Below, piece after piece: positions 22,401 to 27,847 of a stretch of DNA of 64,000 nucleotides. The notes beneath the pieces were generated by a model, which was not told where the DNA came from, ran no database searches, and saw only the letters and a program-made list of their open reading frames with translations. The DNA is taken from the NCBI GenBank assembly GCA_016124945.1, contig WGMT01000023.1, positions 35,867 through 99,866 on the forward strand. Reading direction: 5' to 3'. Both the position numbers and the translations under genes were made by a program. Position 1 is the first letter of the stretch; each line of letters opens with the position of its first letter. This DNA is from a bacterium. Its GTDB lineage: Bacteria; Chloroflexota; Anaerolineae; Caldilineales; Caldilineaceae.

Positions 22401-22904
22401 GACGGACGTCCACGGCTTGCGTACTCGGCGCTGCAACGGGCTGTGCTGGCGGAACAGGGCGCGCCCCAGATCCCGCGCCATCCTCAAGCGGAAAGTGTCA
22501 CCGTCCTGGCCGGGGACGCTGTGGTGCATCTGGGGGATGCACCACACCTGGGCCAGCCCTGGTTCCCCATCTTCCGCGCCCGGCCCATCAGCCCTGAATG
22601 GGAAGGTATCTTCTACCTGCAAGATCCCGACGACGCGCCGTGGACATTGACATTGCGTGTGATGCAGAGCAATTTCTGGGCCAACCAGATCTGGATCAAC
22701 GGCGAACCGCTGCCGTCCCCCATCCCCCCCGACGATTTTAGCCGCAGTTGGGTGACGGTCACCGTCCCCGTGGCCGCGGAATTGCTTCAGCCCGGCCCCA
22801 ATCACATGCGCATCACCGTCGCCCAGTCTTCGCCGCTGATCCAGGCGCAGAACTTCGCCTACGACGAGGTGCAGATCAAAGAGATCGTGTTGAGGCGCGA
22901 ATAG
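19470..22904 (+). CDS. Secreted BNR/sortilin-like propeller fused to a clan GH-A glycoside hydrolase
   Basis: The 1144-residue protein starts with a signal peptide (MSLNFRPHRP then a hydrophobic core ending ASAQ). Residues about 40-650 contain a dozen propeller blades with SEDGGVTW, SDDDGQTW and SRDLGDSW BNR/Asp-box motifs. Residues about 680-1010 form a GH5/GH39-like TIM barrel with acid/base Glu793 (WNEPN) and nucleophile Glu914 (ITEMGW). A beta-rich domain of about 130 residues follows. The fold predicts a retaining glycosidase acting outside the cell, with the propeller as a binding platform. The substrate is unknown. The ATG at 19470 is chosen because it directly precedes the signal peptide; the longer frame from 19299 runs through repeat sequence. 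Confidence 0.82.
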   Translation: MSLNFRPHRPSVSRLLPLWLMLCLLWLPDVALPASAQTLPHWSLRNTGLPPQISVTTLLSVQRSGLPDLLLAGVYAPQSLYVSEDGGVTWAIAGEDGVDGQPLHVLAQHSQKELLAGTVTGLFVSDGVAAVGSPTWARVDAWPDQRAVYAIDHSPAGESLIAGLWPALFVFDGERGRFTTPVVDDPGALLSVLALDNGTILAGSDGAGLFVSEDQGVTWRQVEEIGETFVAALEVAPWDSETVLARTRKGLFRSLDRGQSWQPVLLNAEGRPDTLLPLPESQTWLLGMSTGQLYATVDNGESWSPWGTGLPRDGLFQTLAQVESNGITRLWAGTANGLYHSDDDGQTWTQHPHLGAPLLSALAVAEDGTLYVGSHDGVYRSTDQGAKWAWHGDGLPPRAVEAITFDPHEPGRIFAAVDGGGLWQKRPNDPTWTLLGWQNTAVLYIVADWARPGLLYVRLAFERIYAAEPGSEDTYNWSARWTGMSTITEVMSFAQSPHDADLFFAGGATDLYRSEDGAVTWQRIGAELDGQSVFFLAVDSDDPATVYAGATNGLYISRDLGDSWRRWGTGLENRTVTSLARHPEAAHLLYAGTKHAGIFRSEDGGASWQLDFDAADLSAPLSVDTLHFSPVGDVLYAATDLGLLAQETVSLPDAPIPCIGERCADERSTAPRLPAPRPLSAPRYGMHTVSANAEMLPLVHAAGFDTVVKLFTWWEIEPTRNQFIWQPWDEVVAGAEYYGLNLVIRLDKHPIWATVDPLTPGAPPVDLAEYDRFVRAVVNRYKGRVAGYILWNEPNLALEWSGLPPDPEAYVALLKTGYEAVKAVDPAATVLSAGLAPTNTNNEDAMDDRLFLEAMYRHGAADFFDVLAAHPYGFGRPPDDPRGANGGLNMARLEDLRAIMQDHGDSDTPVWITEMGWTLPGYGHAVGKGVNALQQARYWADALTQIRRDWPWVALVTAWNLGGQNHPDWGGYSLLGRDGRPRLAYSALQRAVLAEQGAPQIPRHPQAESVTVLAGDAVVHLGDAPHLGQPWFPIFRARPISPEWEGIFYLQDPDDAPWTLTLRVMQSNFWANQIWINGEPLPSPIPPDDFSRSWVTVTVPVAAELLQPGPNHMRITVAQSSPLIQAQNFAYDEVQIKEIVLRRE

Positions 22905-22963
22905 AACGCGGATTGCGCAGATCTGGGCAGATTTTTTTAATCCGTTTGAATCCGCGTTCTATT
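22900..22963. repeat. AGAACGCGGATT hairpin at the GH-A gene stop
   Basis: A perfect 15-bp stem (AATAGAACGCGGATT, 22900-22914, with 22949-22963) contains the TAG stop of the GH-A gene. A run of seven T residues lies in the loop region. The same arms occur at 61721-61839. It probably acts as a terminator or 3' stabiliser. Confidence 0.7.
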
Positions 22964-23039
22964 CTTGCTGATCTGGACAAGCGCCGCCGTTGTGCATACC
23001 TTATCTTCATCATCCAATTAACTCAACTGAGGAATCCCC

Positions 23040-23669
23040 ATGACCCTGACCTTCGCCGATGCCCACTGGATCTACCCACCCCAATCGTCCGAAGTGACAG
23101 ACTACGCCGTCACCCTCGTCACCGAGCCGGGGACGGACTTCTGGCAGCGTAGCTACTACGGCTTCCGCAACGACAACGCGCCGGCGCTGCTGCTGGAAAG
23201 CGACGTCAACTTCACCTTCACTGTGAAAGCAACCTTCGACTATCAAGCCCAGTTCGACCAGTGCGGTGTGATCATCTACCTCGACAGCGAAAACTGGTTC
23301 AAAGCCTCTATCGAGTACGAAAACGACTCGTTTTCGCGGCTGGGCAGTGTTGTCACCAACCTGGGCTATTCCGACTGGGCCACCACCGACATTGAGACGC
23401 CGTCGCAGATCTGGTATCGTCTTAGCCGCCGCGGCCCCGACTTCCTCATCGAAAGCGCGTTTGACGGCGTCCACTTCAAACAGATGCGTATCTTCCACCT
23501 GCATGTGTTGGGCGAAACCACCGTCGATATGGGCAAGCTTGATCCACCGGCCCCGCCGGCGCAGCCGATCCGCTTCGGTGTCTACGCGTGCAGCCCGTTG
23601 GATTCGTCCTTTACGGCGAGATTCACGGAAATGACGCTCGAAGAATGTCAATGGCGCTCCCACCATTGA
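23040..23669 (+). CDS. DUF1349 (YesU-like) concanavalin-fold protein
   Basis: The 209-residue protein matches DUF1349, a jelly-roll fold related to laminarinase/lectin domains. Characteristic segments are DFWQRSYYGFRNDNAP, FDQCGVIIYLDSENWFKASI, ENDSFSRLGSVVTN and FGVYACSP. No signal peptide is present, so it is probably cytoplasmic. Members are often encoded with carbohydrate-utilisation genes, but their activity has not been well established. It follows the GH-A gene in the same orientation after a hairpin and has a GAGGAA ribosome-binding site. Confidence 0.88.
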   Translation: MTLTFADAHWIYPPQSSEVTDYAVTLVTEPGTDFWQRSYYGFRNDNAPALLLESDVNFTFTVKATFDYQAQFDQCGVIIYLDSENWFKASIEYENDSFSRLGSVVTNLGYSDWATTDIETPSQIWYRLSRRGPDFLIESAFDGVHFKQMRIFHLHVLGETTVDMGKLDPPAPPAQPIRFGVYACSPLDSSFTARFTEMTLEECQWRSHH

Positions 23670-23716
23670 TCTGATGCGCTGCATCCACGTTCTACTTTGT
23701 ATAGTGACTTGATTGC

Positions 23717-23745
23717 TTGACTGCAATGTGTATGGTGTGTATGAT
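23717..23745 (+). promoter_or_regulatory. hicAB promoter, probably giving a leaderless mRNA
   Basis: TTGACT (23717-23722), a 17-bp spacer and TATGAT (23740-23745) form a good sigma70-type promoter. The -10 ends six bases before the ATG of hicA, so the predicted transcript starts at or within a base or two of the start codon. There is no ribosome-binding site, which fits a leaderless message. Confidence 0.65.
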
Positions 23746-23751
23746 TGTGCC

Positions 23752-23940
23752 ATGACAAGTCGTGAAGTCATCGCCCGATTAACTGAGGATGGGTGGGAGT
23801 TGGTGCACATTCGTGGTAGTCACCATCAGTACAAGCACCCCTCAAAACCTGGTCGTGTGACGGTGCCTCATCCCAAAAAAGACTTGCCTATCAGTACACT
23901 TCGTAGCATTTATCGTCAAGCTGGTTGGAAGTGGGGGTGA
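23752..23940 (+). CDS. hicA: HicA-type mRNA interferase toxin
   Basis: The 62-residue protein is a complete HicA (YcfA-like) toxin with a double-stranded-RNA-binding-like fold. TSREVIARLTEDGWELVHIR is followed by GSHHQYKHP with the catalytic His24, then TVPHPKKDLPISTLRSIYRQAG. HicA cleaves mRNA when freed from HicB. The start at 23752 fits the family length and the promoter position; an upstream TTG at 23713 would lie within the -35 region. It is followed after 3 nt by hicB. Confidence 0.92.
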   Translation: MTSREVIARLTEDGWELVHIRGSHHQYKHPSKPGRVTVPHPKKDLPISTLRSIYRQAGWKWG

Positions 23941-23943
23941 AGA

Positions 23944-24357
23944 ATGCGTTTCCCAGTGGTCATTCATAAAGATGCAAATAGCGATTACGGGGTCACTGTC
24001 CCCGATTTGCCAGGATGTTTTTCGGCGGGTGAGACCATGGACGATGCGCTAACCAACGCCGTCGAAGCCATCGAATTGCATCTGGAAGGAATGTTGTTGG
24101 ACAGCGAACCCTTACCGCTGCCCCGGTCCATTGATGCACACCAACAAAATCCCGACTACGCGGACGGCGTGTGGGCGTTGGTCACGGTGGACCTGTCACG
24201 GATCAGCGGCAAATCGAAACGGGTCAACATCACGTTGCCAGAGCGTCTGCTGGCGGTGATGGATCAGTATGCGGCGCAACATGGCGAAACCCGTTCCGGT
24301 CTTATCGCGGAGGCGACGATGACGTACATTGCCAATGCGCAGATGACGCTGGAGTAG
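23944..24357 (+). CDS. hicB: HicB-type antitoxin with C-terminal ribbon-helix-helix domain
   Basis: The 137-residue protein has the N-terminal RNase-H-like HicB domain (DSDYGVTVPDLPGCFSAG-like segment, then MDDALTNAVEAIELHLEG) and a C-terminal DNA-binding region (RVNITLPERLLAVMDQYA, then GLIAEATMTYI). It neutralises HicA and represses the operon. It starts three bases after the hicA stop. Its position marks the left end of the accessory island. Confidence 0.93.
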   Translation: MRFPVVIHKDANSDYGVTVPDLPGCFSAGETMDDALTNAVEAIELHLEGMLLDSEPLPLPRSIDAHQQNPDYADGVWALVTVDLSRISGKSKRVNITLPERLLAVMDQYAAQHGETRSGLIAEATMTYIANAQMTLE

Positions 24358-24450
24358 CCTTGTGAAGGTTGTTAACTGCCACGCAGTTGGCGTGTAATCA
24401 ATCAATCGCCGGTTTCCAAGTCAGCCACCATTTCGATTTGGAGATGAACC

Positions 24451-24777
24451 ATGCACCGTCCGGCAGACCAAGAGTGGCCCATCTCTGTCATAGACCGTCG
24501 AGGCCACAGAATTTACCTAACACTAGAACGATGGGATCATGCACTAGCCCATCCTGGAATGCATGAGGAGTTGCGCGATATCGCATTGAACGCAGTTCAG
24601 CAGGGCAGTCGAAAACAGGACAAGTATCTTGCTGATAAGTTCATATACGTATTGGAATCGTTTGAACTGCCTGAGCCGTATACGCATATTGTCGTTGTTG
24701 TAAAAATGGGTTGGCAGGGTGAGCCGCCACAGCCGAACAACTTTGTGCTGACTGCATATCTGATTCAGAAATGGTGA
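24451..24777 (+). CDS. Small protein, possible toxin partner of the DUF2283 gene
   Basis: The 108-residue protein has ISVIDRRGHRIYLTLERWDHALAHPGM followed by a C-terminal strand-rich half. The combination of a T.ERW.H segment followed by HPxM/HPEL resembles the small RelE/barnase-like nuclease (PBECR-like) families, but the match is by eye and weak. It is followed by the DUF2283 gene after 4 nt, an arrangement typical of toxin-antitoxin pairs, and it lies directly downstream of hicAB. It has no signal peptide or membrane span. Its function is otherwise unknown. Confidence 0.6.
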   Translation: MHRPADQEWPISVIDRRGHRIYLTLERWDHALAHPGMHEELRDIALNAVQQGSRKQDKYLADKFIYVLESFELPEPYTHIVVVVKMGWQGEPPQPNNFVLTAYLIQKW

Positions 24778-24781
24778 AATC

Positions 24782-25156
24782 ATGAAATCGATTCAATATG
24801 ATGCGGAAGGTGACATCTTATCCGTATACTTTGCCGAAAGTGAACGCAGAACTCAAACCGGTGTGGAACTTTCCGACAATATCATCTTGTACCTGGACCC
24901 TGCTGCTGAACAGCCCCTTGCGTTGATTCTTTCTAGCTATCAGGCCATGCTGACCGCGCACGAAAATTCCCCAATCGTGCTCGATGGCTTAGACCAATTG
25001 CCGCCGCCGCTGCAAACGACCATACTTAAGCTCTTGCAGCATGAGCCATTGCGCAGCTTCCTGCAACTGCTCGACGCACCTGCTACGGACTTGCCGACAG
25101 GCAGGCTGCCTCACGTCTTTGTCCCTGCGGTGCTGCAATCGGTGGCTGCCGATTGA
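24782..25156 (+). CDS. DUF2283 protein
   Basis: The 124-residue protein starts with the DUF2283 motif (YDAEGDILSVYFAESERRTQTGVELSDNIILYLD) and has an extra C-terminal region with LPPPLQTTILKLL. DUF2283 proteins are small and commonly adjacent to toxin-like genes; their biochemical role is unproven. It is coupled to the preceding gene by a 4-nt gap. The last 34 codons are duplicated without a gene at 25751-25851, which shows recent rearrangement here. Confidence 0.75.
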   Translation: MKSIQYDAEGDILSVYFAESERRTQTGVELSDNIILYLDPAAEQPLALILSSYQAMLTAHENSPIVLDGLDQLPPPLQTTILKLLQHEPLRSFLQLLDAPATDLPTGRLPHVFVPAVLQSVAAD

Positions 25157-25157
25157 G
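25055..25157 (+). repeat. Duplicated DUF2283 3' end, copy 1
   Basis: The 3' end of the DUF2283 gene matches 25751-25851 at a constant offset of 694 nt with a small number of substitutions and no gap (shared words include CTGCTACGGACTTGCCGAC and TGCCTCACGTCTTTGTCCCT). Confidence 0.85.
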
Positions 25158-25313
25158 TTCCATGTGATCGACTTGCTTGTGAGCCGTTGGTTTCGTGCAG
25201 GGTTGATCCTTGAGTTGTAGAGAGAATTGGGCCGAAATGTCGACGTGGTGACGGATAAGGGACTTCATCTGCATCTGCGTGAGTATGTCCTCAAGGAAGC
25301 GGTGCCGCTGTGA
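25155..25313 (+). pseudogene. Remnant of a minimal nucleotidyltransferase (MntA-like) gene
   Basis: In frame with the TGA at 25311, the text reads VIDLLVSR, then LILEL, a TAG stop at 25218, RELGRNVDVVTDKGLHLHLR and EYVLKEAVPL. This is the typical C-terminal half of small nucleotidyltransferases (GRxVDLVT and LREAV-like tail) used as antitoxin-type AMP transferases. The N-terminal half with the GSxxRG active site is missing; upstream sequence is the end of the DUF2283 gene. The gene is therefore truncated and interrupted. Its stop overlaps the start of the next gene (GTGA), suggesting that they once formed an operon. Confidence 0.7.
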
Positions 25314-25531
25314 AGAATGAGCTAACGGATTCTGAAGTCAAACTAATTGGTATGAAGTCACTTGTCGACGCACTTGGCGAAGTTGATGCTGCTCGATTCG
25401 TTAGTTTGATGCTGCGCGAACCATCTGACTATACCAAGTGGCAACGACACTTATGGGAAGACCGCACCGTTGAGGAGATCAGCCAGGCGGCCATGAATCA
25501 TGTGCGCGATGAGCATAACAATTCTGTGTGA
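25310..25531 (+). CDS. Small hypothetical protein, former operon partner of the nucleotidyltransferase
   Basis: The 73-residue protein (MKNELTDSEVKLIGMKSLVD, then ARFVSLM, DYTKWQRHLW and TVEEISQAA) is helical and acidic. It starts with GTG overlapping the TGA of the decayed nucleotidyltransferase by four bases. Small proteins of this kind are often seen next to toxin-antitoxin genes, but no defined family is recognised. Expression may have depended on translation of the broken upstream gene. Confidence 0.55.
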   Translation: MKNELTDSEVKLIGMKSLVDALGEVDAARFVSLMLREPSDYTKWQRHLWEDRTVEEISQAAMNHVRDEHNNSV

Positions 25532-25591
25532 TTTCCGATAGCGGTCAAAGACGCACAAAGCAGTTGCCAATAAGATGTGGGAGGTGCCAAT

Positions 25592-25750
25592 ATGGAATTT
25601 TCAGCCGTGATCACGCCTGCCGCCGAAGGTGGATATTTTGCTTTTAATCCCGAAACCGGCACCACGACACAAGGGGAGACCATCGAAGAAGCACTTAGCA
25701 ACCTGCGTGAGGCTACGGAGCTTTATTTGGAAGAGTTTCCTATGACGTAG
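25592..25750 (+). CDS. Short HicB-like protein without an adjacent HicA
   Basis: A 52-residue frame begins ATG at 25592 with a GGAGGT ribosome-binding site and reads MEFSAVITPAAEGGYFAFNP, then TTTQGETIEEALSNLREAT and ELYLEEFP. This is the HicB core fold without a DNA-binding extension. No HicA-like gene follows; instead the partial DUF2283 duplication starts directly at its stop codon. It may be an orphan antitoxin that lost its toxin in the rearrangement. Confidence 0.72.
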   Translation: MEFSAVITPAAEGGYFAFNPETGTTTQGETIEEALSNLREATELYLEEFPMT

Positions 25751-25851
25751 TTTCCTTCAACTACCCGACGCACCTGCTACGGACTTGCCGACTGGCCGGC
25801 TGCCTCACGTCTTTGTCCCTACGGTGTTGCAGTCGGTGGCTGCCGATTGAG
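25751..25851 (+). repeat. Duplicated DUF2283 3' end, copy 2 (non-coding remnant)
   Basis: This segment repeats the last third of the DUF2283 gene (25055-25157) directly after the HicB-like stop codon, including the final GCTGCCGATTGAG. It has no start codon of its own. The remaining sequence to 26060 holds no gene. Confidence 0.85.
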
Positions 25852-26060
25852 CTAACTTGCGAGTACGCCATGGTTTCCGGCCTTGTGGTAAAATTCCCGC
25901 GATGAATGGCACTCTTTAAGTCTCTCTCCTGAAATTACAGTGCGCAACAAAACGTCTGCTCTATATTAGCAGGATTCGCCGGTCTGCTGTGAATTTCAGG
26001 ATAGATTCTGGGCATATCAACTTCCCTTATGTTCCAGCTAGATCTGTGAGGAGAACTCAC

Positions 26061-27164
26061 TTGAGCAAGCTCAAACATCTCAGCCTGCGTGGCTTCAAGT
26101 CTATTCGAGAATTGGACCTGGAGTTGCGCCCACTAAACATATTGATCGGGGCAAATGGCGCAGGCAAGAGCAACCTTATTTCGTTCTTTAAAATGCTCAA
26201 TGAAATGATGGCGGGACGATTTCAGGAGTATGTGGGCATATCTGGTCGTTCTTACTCACTCTTGCACTTTGGCCCCAAAGTAACCCAATCCATTGAAGCA
26301 ACGCTTGAATTCGAAGTCGACAATGGGACAGACACGTATTCTATGCGTCTAGTTCACGCCGCCGGAGATACGCTCATTTTTGCTGAAGAGATATTGACTT
26401 TTCTGCAAACGGGATTTCTATATCCCAAAGTTGATAGCCTTGGTGCTGGACATCAGGAAACACAGATAACCAAAGAACTACAAGAAGGAAACCAAACGGC
26501 CAAAACACTCCGATACCTGTTGAATCGATGCCGTGTCTACCATTTTCACGATACATCTGCAACGGCCGGTGTTCGACAAGCCAGCTTTGTTGGTGACAAT
26601 CGATGGTTGATGCCTGATGCCAGCAACCTTGCAGCTATGCTCCTTAGATATCGCAACGCGAACGATTCCACAACGTATCGAAGAATCGTAAGTACGGTGC
26701 AGTTGATTGCACCTTTTTTCGAGGATTTTGTTCTCGAACCGGATCGCGCCAACTATGTCATGCTCAACTGGACGGAAAGGGGCGCAGATCGTGTGTTCGG
26801 ACCACATCAATTCTCCGATGGCACGCTGCGGGCAATATGCCTTGCAACTCTGCTGCTACAGCCTGAAGAAGAGATCCCTGGCTTGATTGTCGTCGATGAG
26901 CCTGAGCTTGGTTTACATCCATATGCGCTGACAGTTATTGCAGACCTTTTTGACCGGGCAGCACTCCATACACAGGTCTTGATCAGTACGCAGTCGAGTT
27001 CGTTTCTCGACAATTTCAACCCTGAAGACGTGATTGCAGTCAGCCGCGTGGGACGAGAATCACGTTTCGATCGCCTGAATGCTACCGATCTGGATCTCTG
27101 GCTCGACGAATACAGCTTGGGCGAAGTGTGGGAAAAGAATGTCATCGGTGGAGGACCGCACTGA
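26061..27164 (+). CDS. AAA/ABC-type ATPase (AAA_21, RecF/OLD-like), first gene of a putative defence pair
   Basis: The 367-residue protein has Walker A GANGAGKSN (residues 30-38) within the RecF/SMC-like context LRGFKSIRELDLEL, a signature-like FSDGTLRAI, and Walker B LIVVDEPELGLHP (Asp279-Glu280), followed by STQSSSFLD. This is the compact ABC-ATPase architecture of OLD-family and PARIS-type anti-phage systems. The TTG at 26061 is preferred as start because it has GAGGAG at ideal distance, whereas the GTG at 25989 has no ribosome-binding site and adds a non-conserved stretch. Its stop overlaps the start of the DUF4276 gene (TGATG). The region is AT-richer than its neighbours. Confidence 0.85.
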   Translation: MSKLKHLSLRGFKSIRELDLELRPLNILIGANGAGKSNLISFFKMLNEMMAGRFQEYVGISGRSYSLLHFGPKVTQSIEATLEFEVDNGTDTYSMRLVHAAGDTLIFAEEILTFLQTGFLYPKVDSLGAGHQETQITKELQEGNQTAKTLRYLLNRCRVYHFHDTSATAGVRQASFVGDNRWLMPDASNLAAMLLRYRNANDSTTYRRIVSTVQLIAPFFEDFVLEPDRANYVMLNWTERGADRVFGPHQFSDGTLRAICLATLLLQPEEEIPGLIVVDEPELGLHPYALTVIADLFDRAALHTQVLISTQSSSFLDNFNPEDVIAVSRVGRESRFDRLNATDLDLWLDEYSLGEVWEKNVIGGGPH

Positions 27165-27841
27165 TGATGCGACTCTACATGTTCGTTGAAGGCCAGACTG
27201 AGCAAACCTTTGCCGATATCGCACTCAGACCACACCTGCTACAACTGGGAATACATTTACAGGCCGCGATATTGATCGCTCATGCCCGCAAGAGAGGACG
27301 CGTGCATCGAGGTGGGGGACGTAACTATGTAGCGATGAAAAATGACATCATGCAGCTACTGAAGCAAGAAAAAGCGGCAGATGTCTTCTTTACGACCATG
27401 ATTGACTTGTACGCCATTCACGCAGAATTTCCCGGTCTTGATAAATCTCAGTTGATTACCGACCCGTTCACGCGAGTGGAGTACTTGGAGCAATGTTTTG
27501 CAGACGATATCGGCGATTCGCGATTCCTCCCCTACATTCAATTACATGAATATGAGGCCTATCTTTTTTCCGATGTGGCTTGTTTTCACTCAGTAGGAGC
27601 GAAAGATCAGATGATTGACGATCTCCAAGCCACAGCAAACTCGAAAGAAACCCCCGAATTAATCGACGATGGTCAACATACAGCGCCAAGTAAGCGTATT
27701 GAGAAGATTTTCCCTGAGTATCGAAAGACAATCGACGGGCCACTCCTGGCAGCAGAGATTGGATTACCCGTGATTCGCAAAAAGTGCGCTCATTTCAACC
27801 GTTGGTTGATGAAGCTTGAAGCACTTGCACAAACGTCGTAA
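27164..27841 (+). CDS. DUF4276 TOPRIM-like protein, second gene of the putative defence pair
   Basis: The 225-residue protein starts MMRLYMFVEGQTEQTFADI; the VEGxTE motif (residues 8-13) and the later acidic segment TTMIDLYAIHAEFPG (Asp81) are the marks of DUF4276, a TOPRIM-like fold related to the nuclease part of OLD proteins. A split OLD-like arrangement is thus formed with the upstream ATPase. The ATG overlaps the ATPase stop codon by one base, implying coupled expression in fixed ratio. The gene ends six bases from the stop of the convergent smc gene, leaving no room for a terminator. The anti-phage role is inferred. Confidence 0.82.
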   Translation: MMRLYMFVEGQTEQTFADIALRPHLLQLGIHLQAAILIAHARKRGRVHRGGGRNYVAMKNDIMQLLKQEKAADVFFTTMIDLYAIHAEFPGLDKSQLITDPFTRVEYLEQCFADDIGDSRFLPYIQLHEYEAYLFSDVACFHSVGAKDQMIDDLQATANSKETPELIDDGQHTAPSKRIEKIFPEYRKTIDGPLLAAEIGLPVIRKKCAHFNRWLMKLEALAQTS

Positions 27842-27847
27842 TCCCCC

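Noticed and set aside
23713..23751. Longer N-terminus for HicA
   Set aside because: The extra codons overlap the -35 and -10 promoter boxes, and the ATG at 23752 gives the normal family length.
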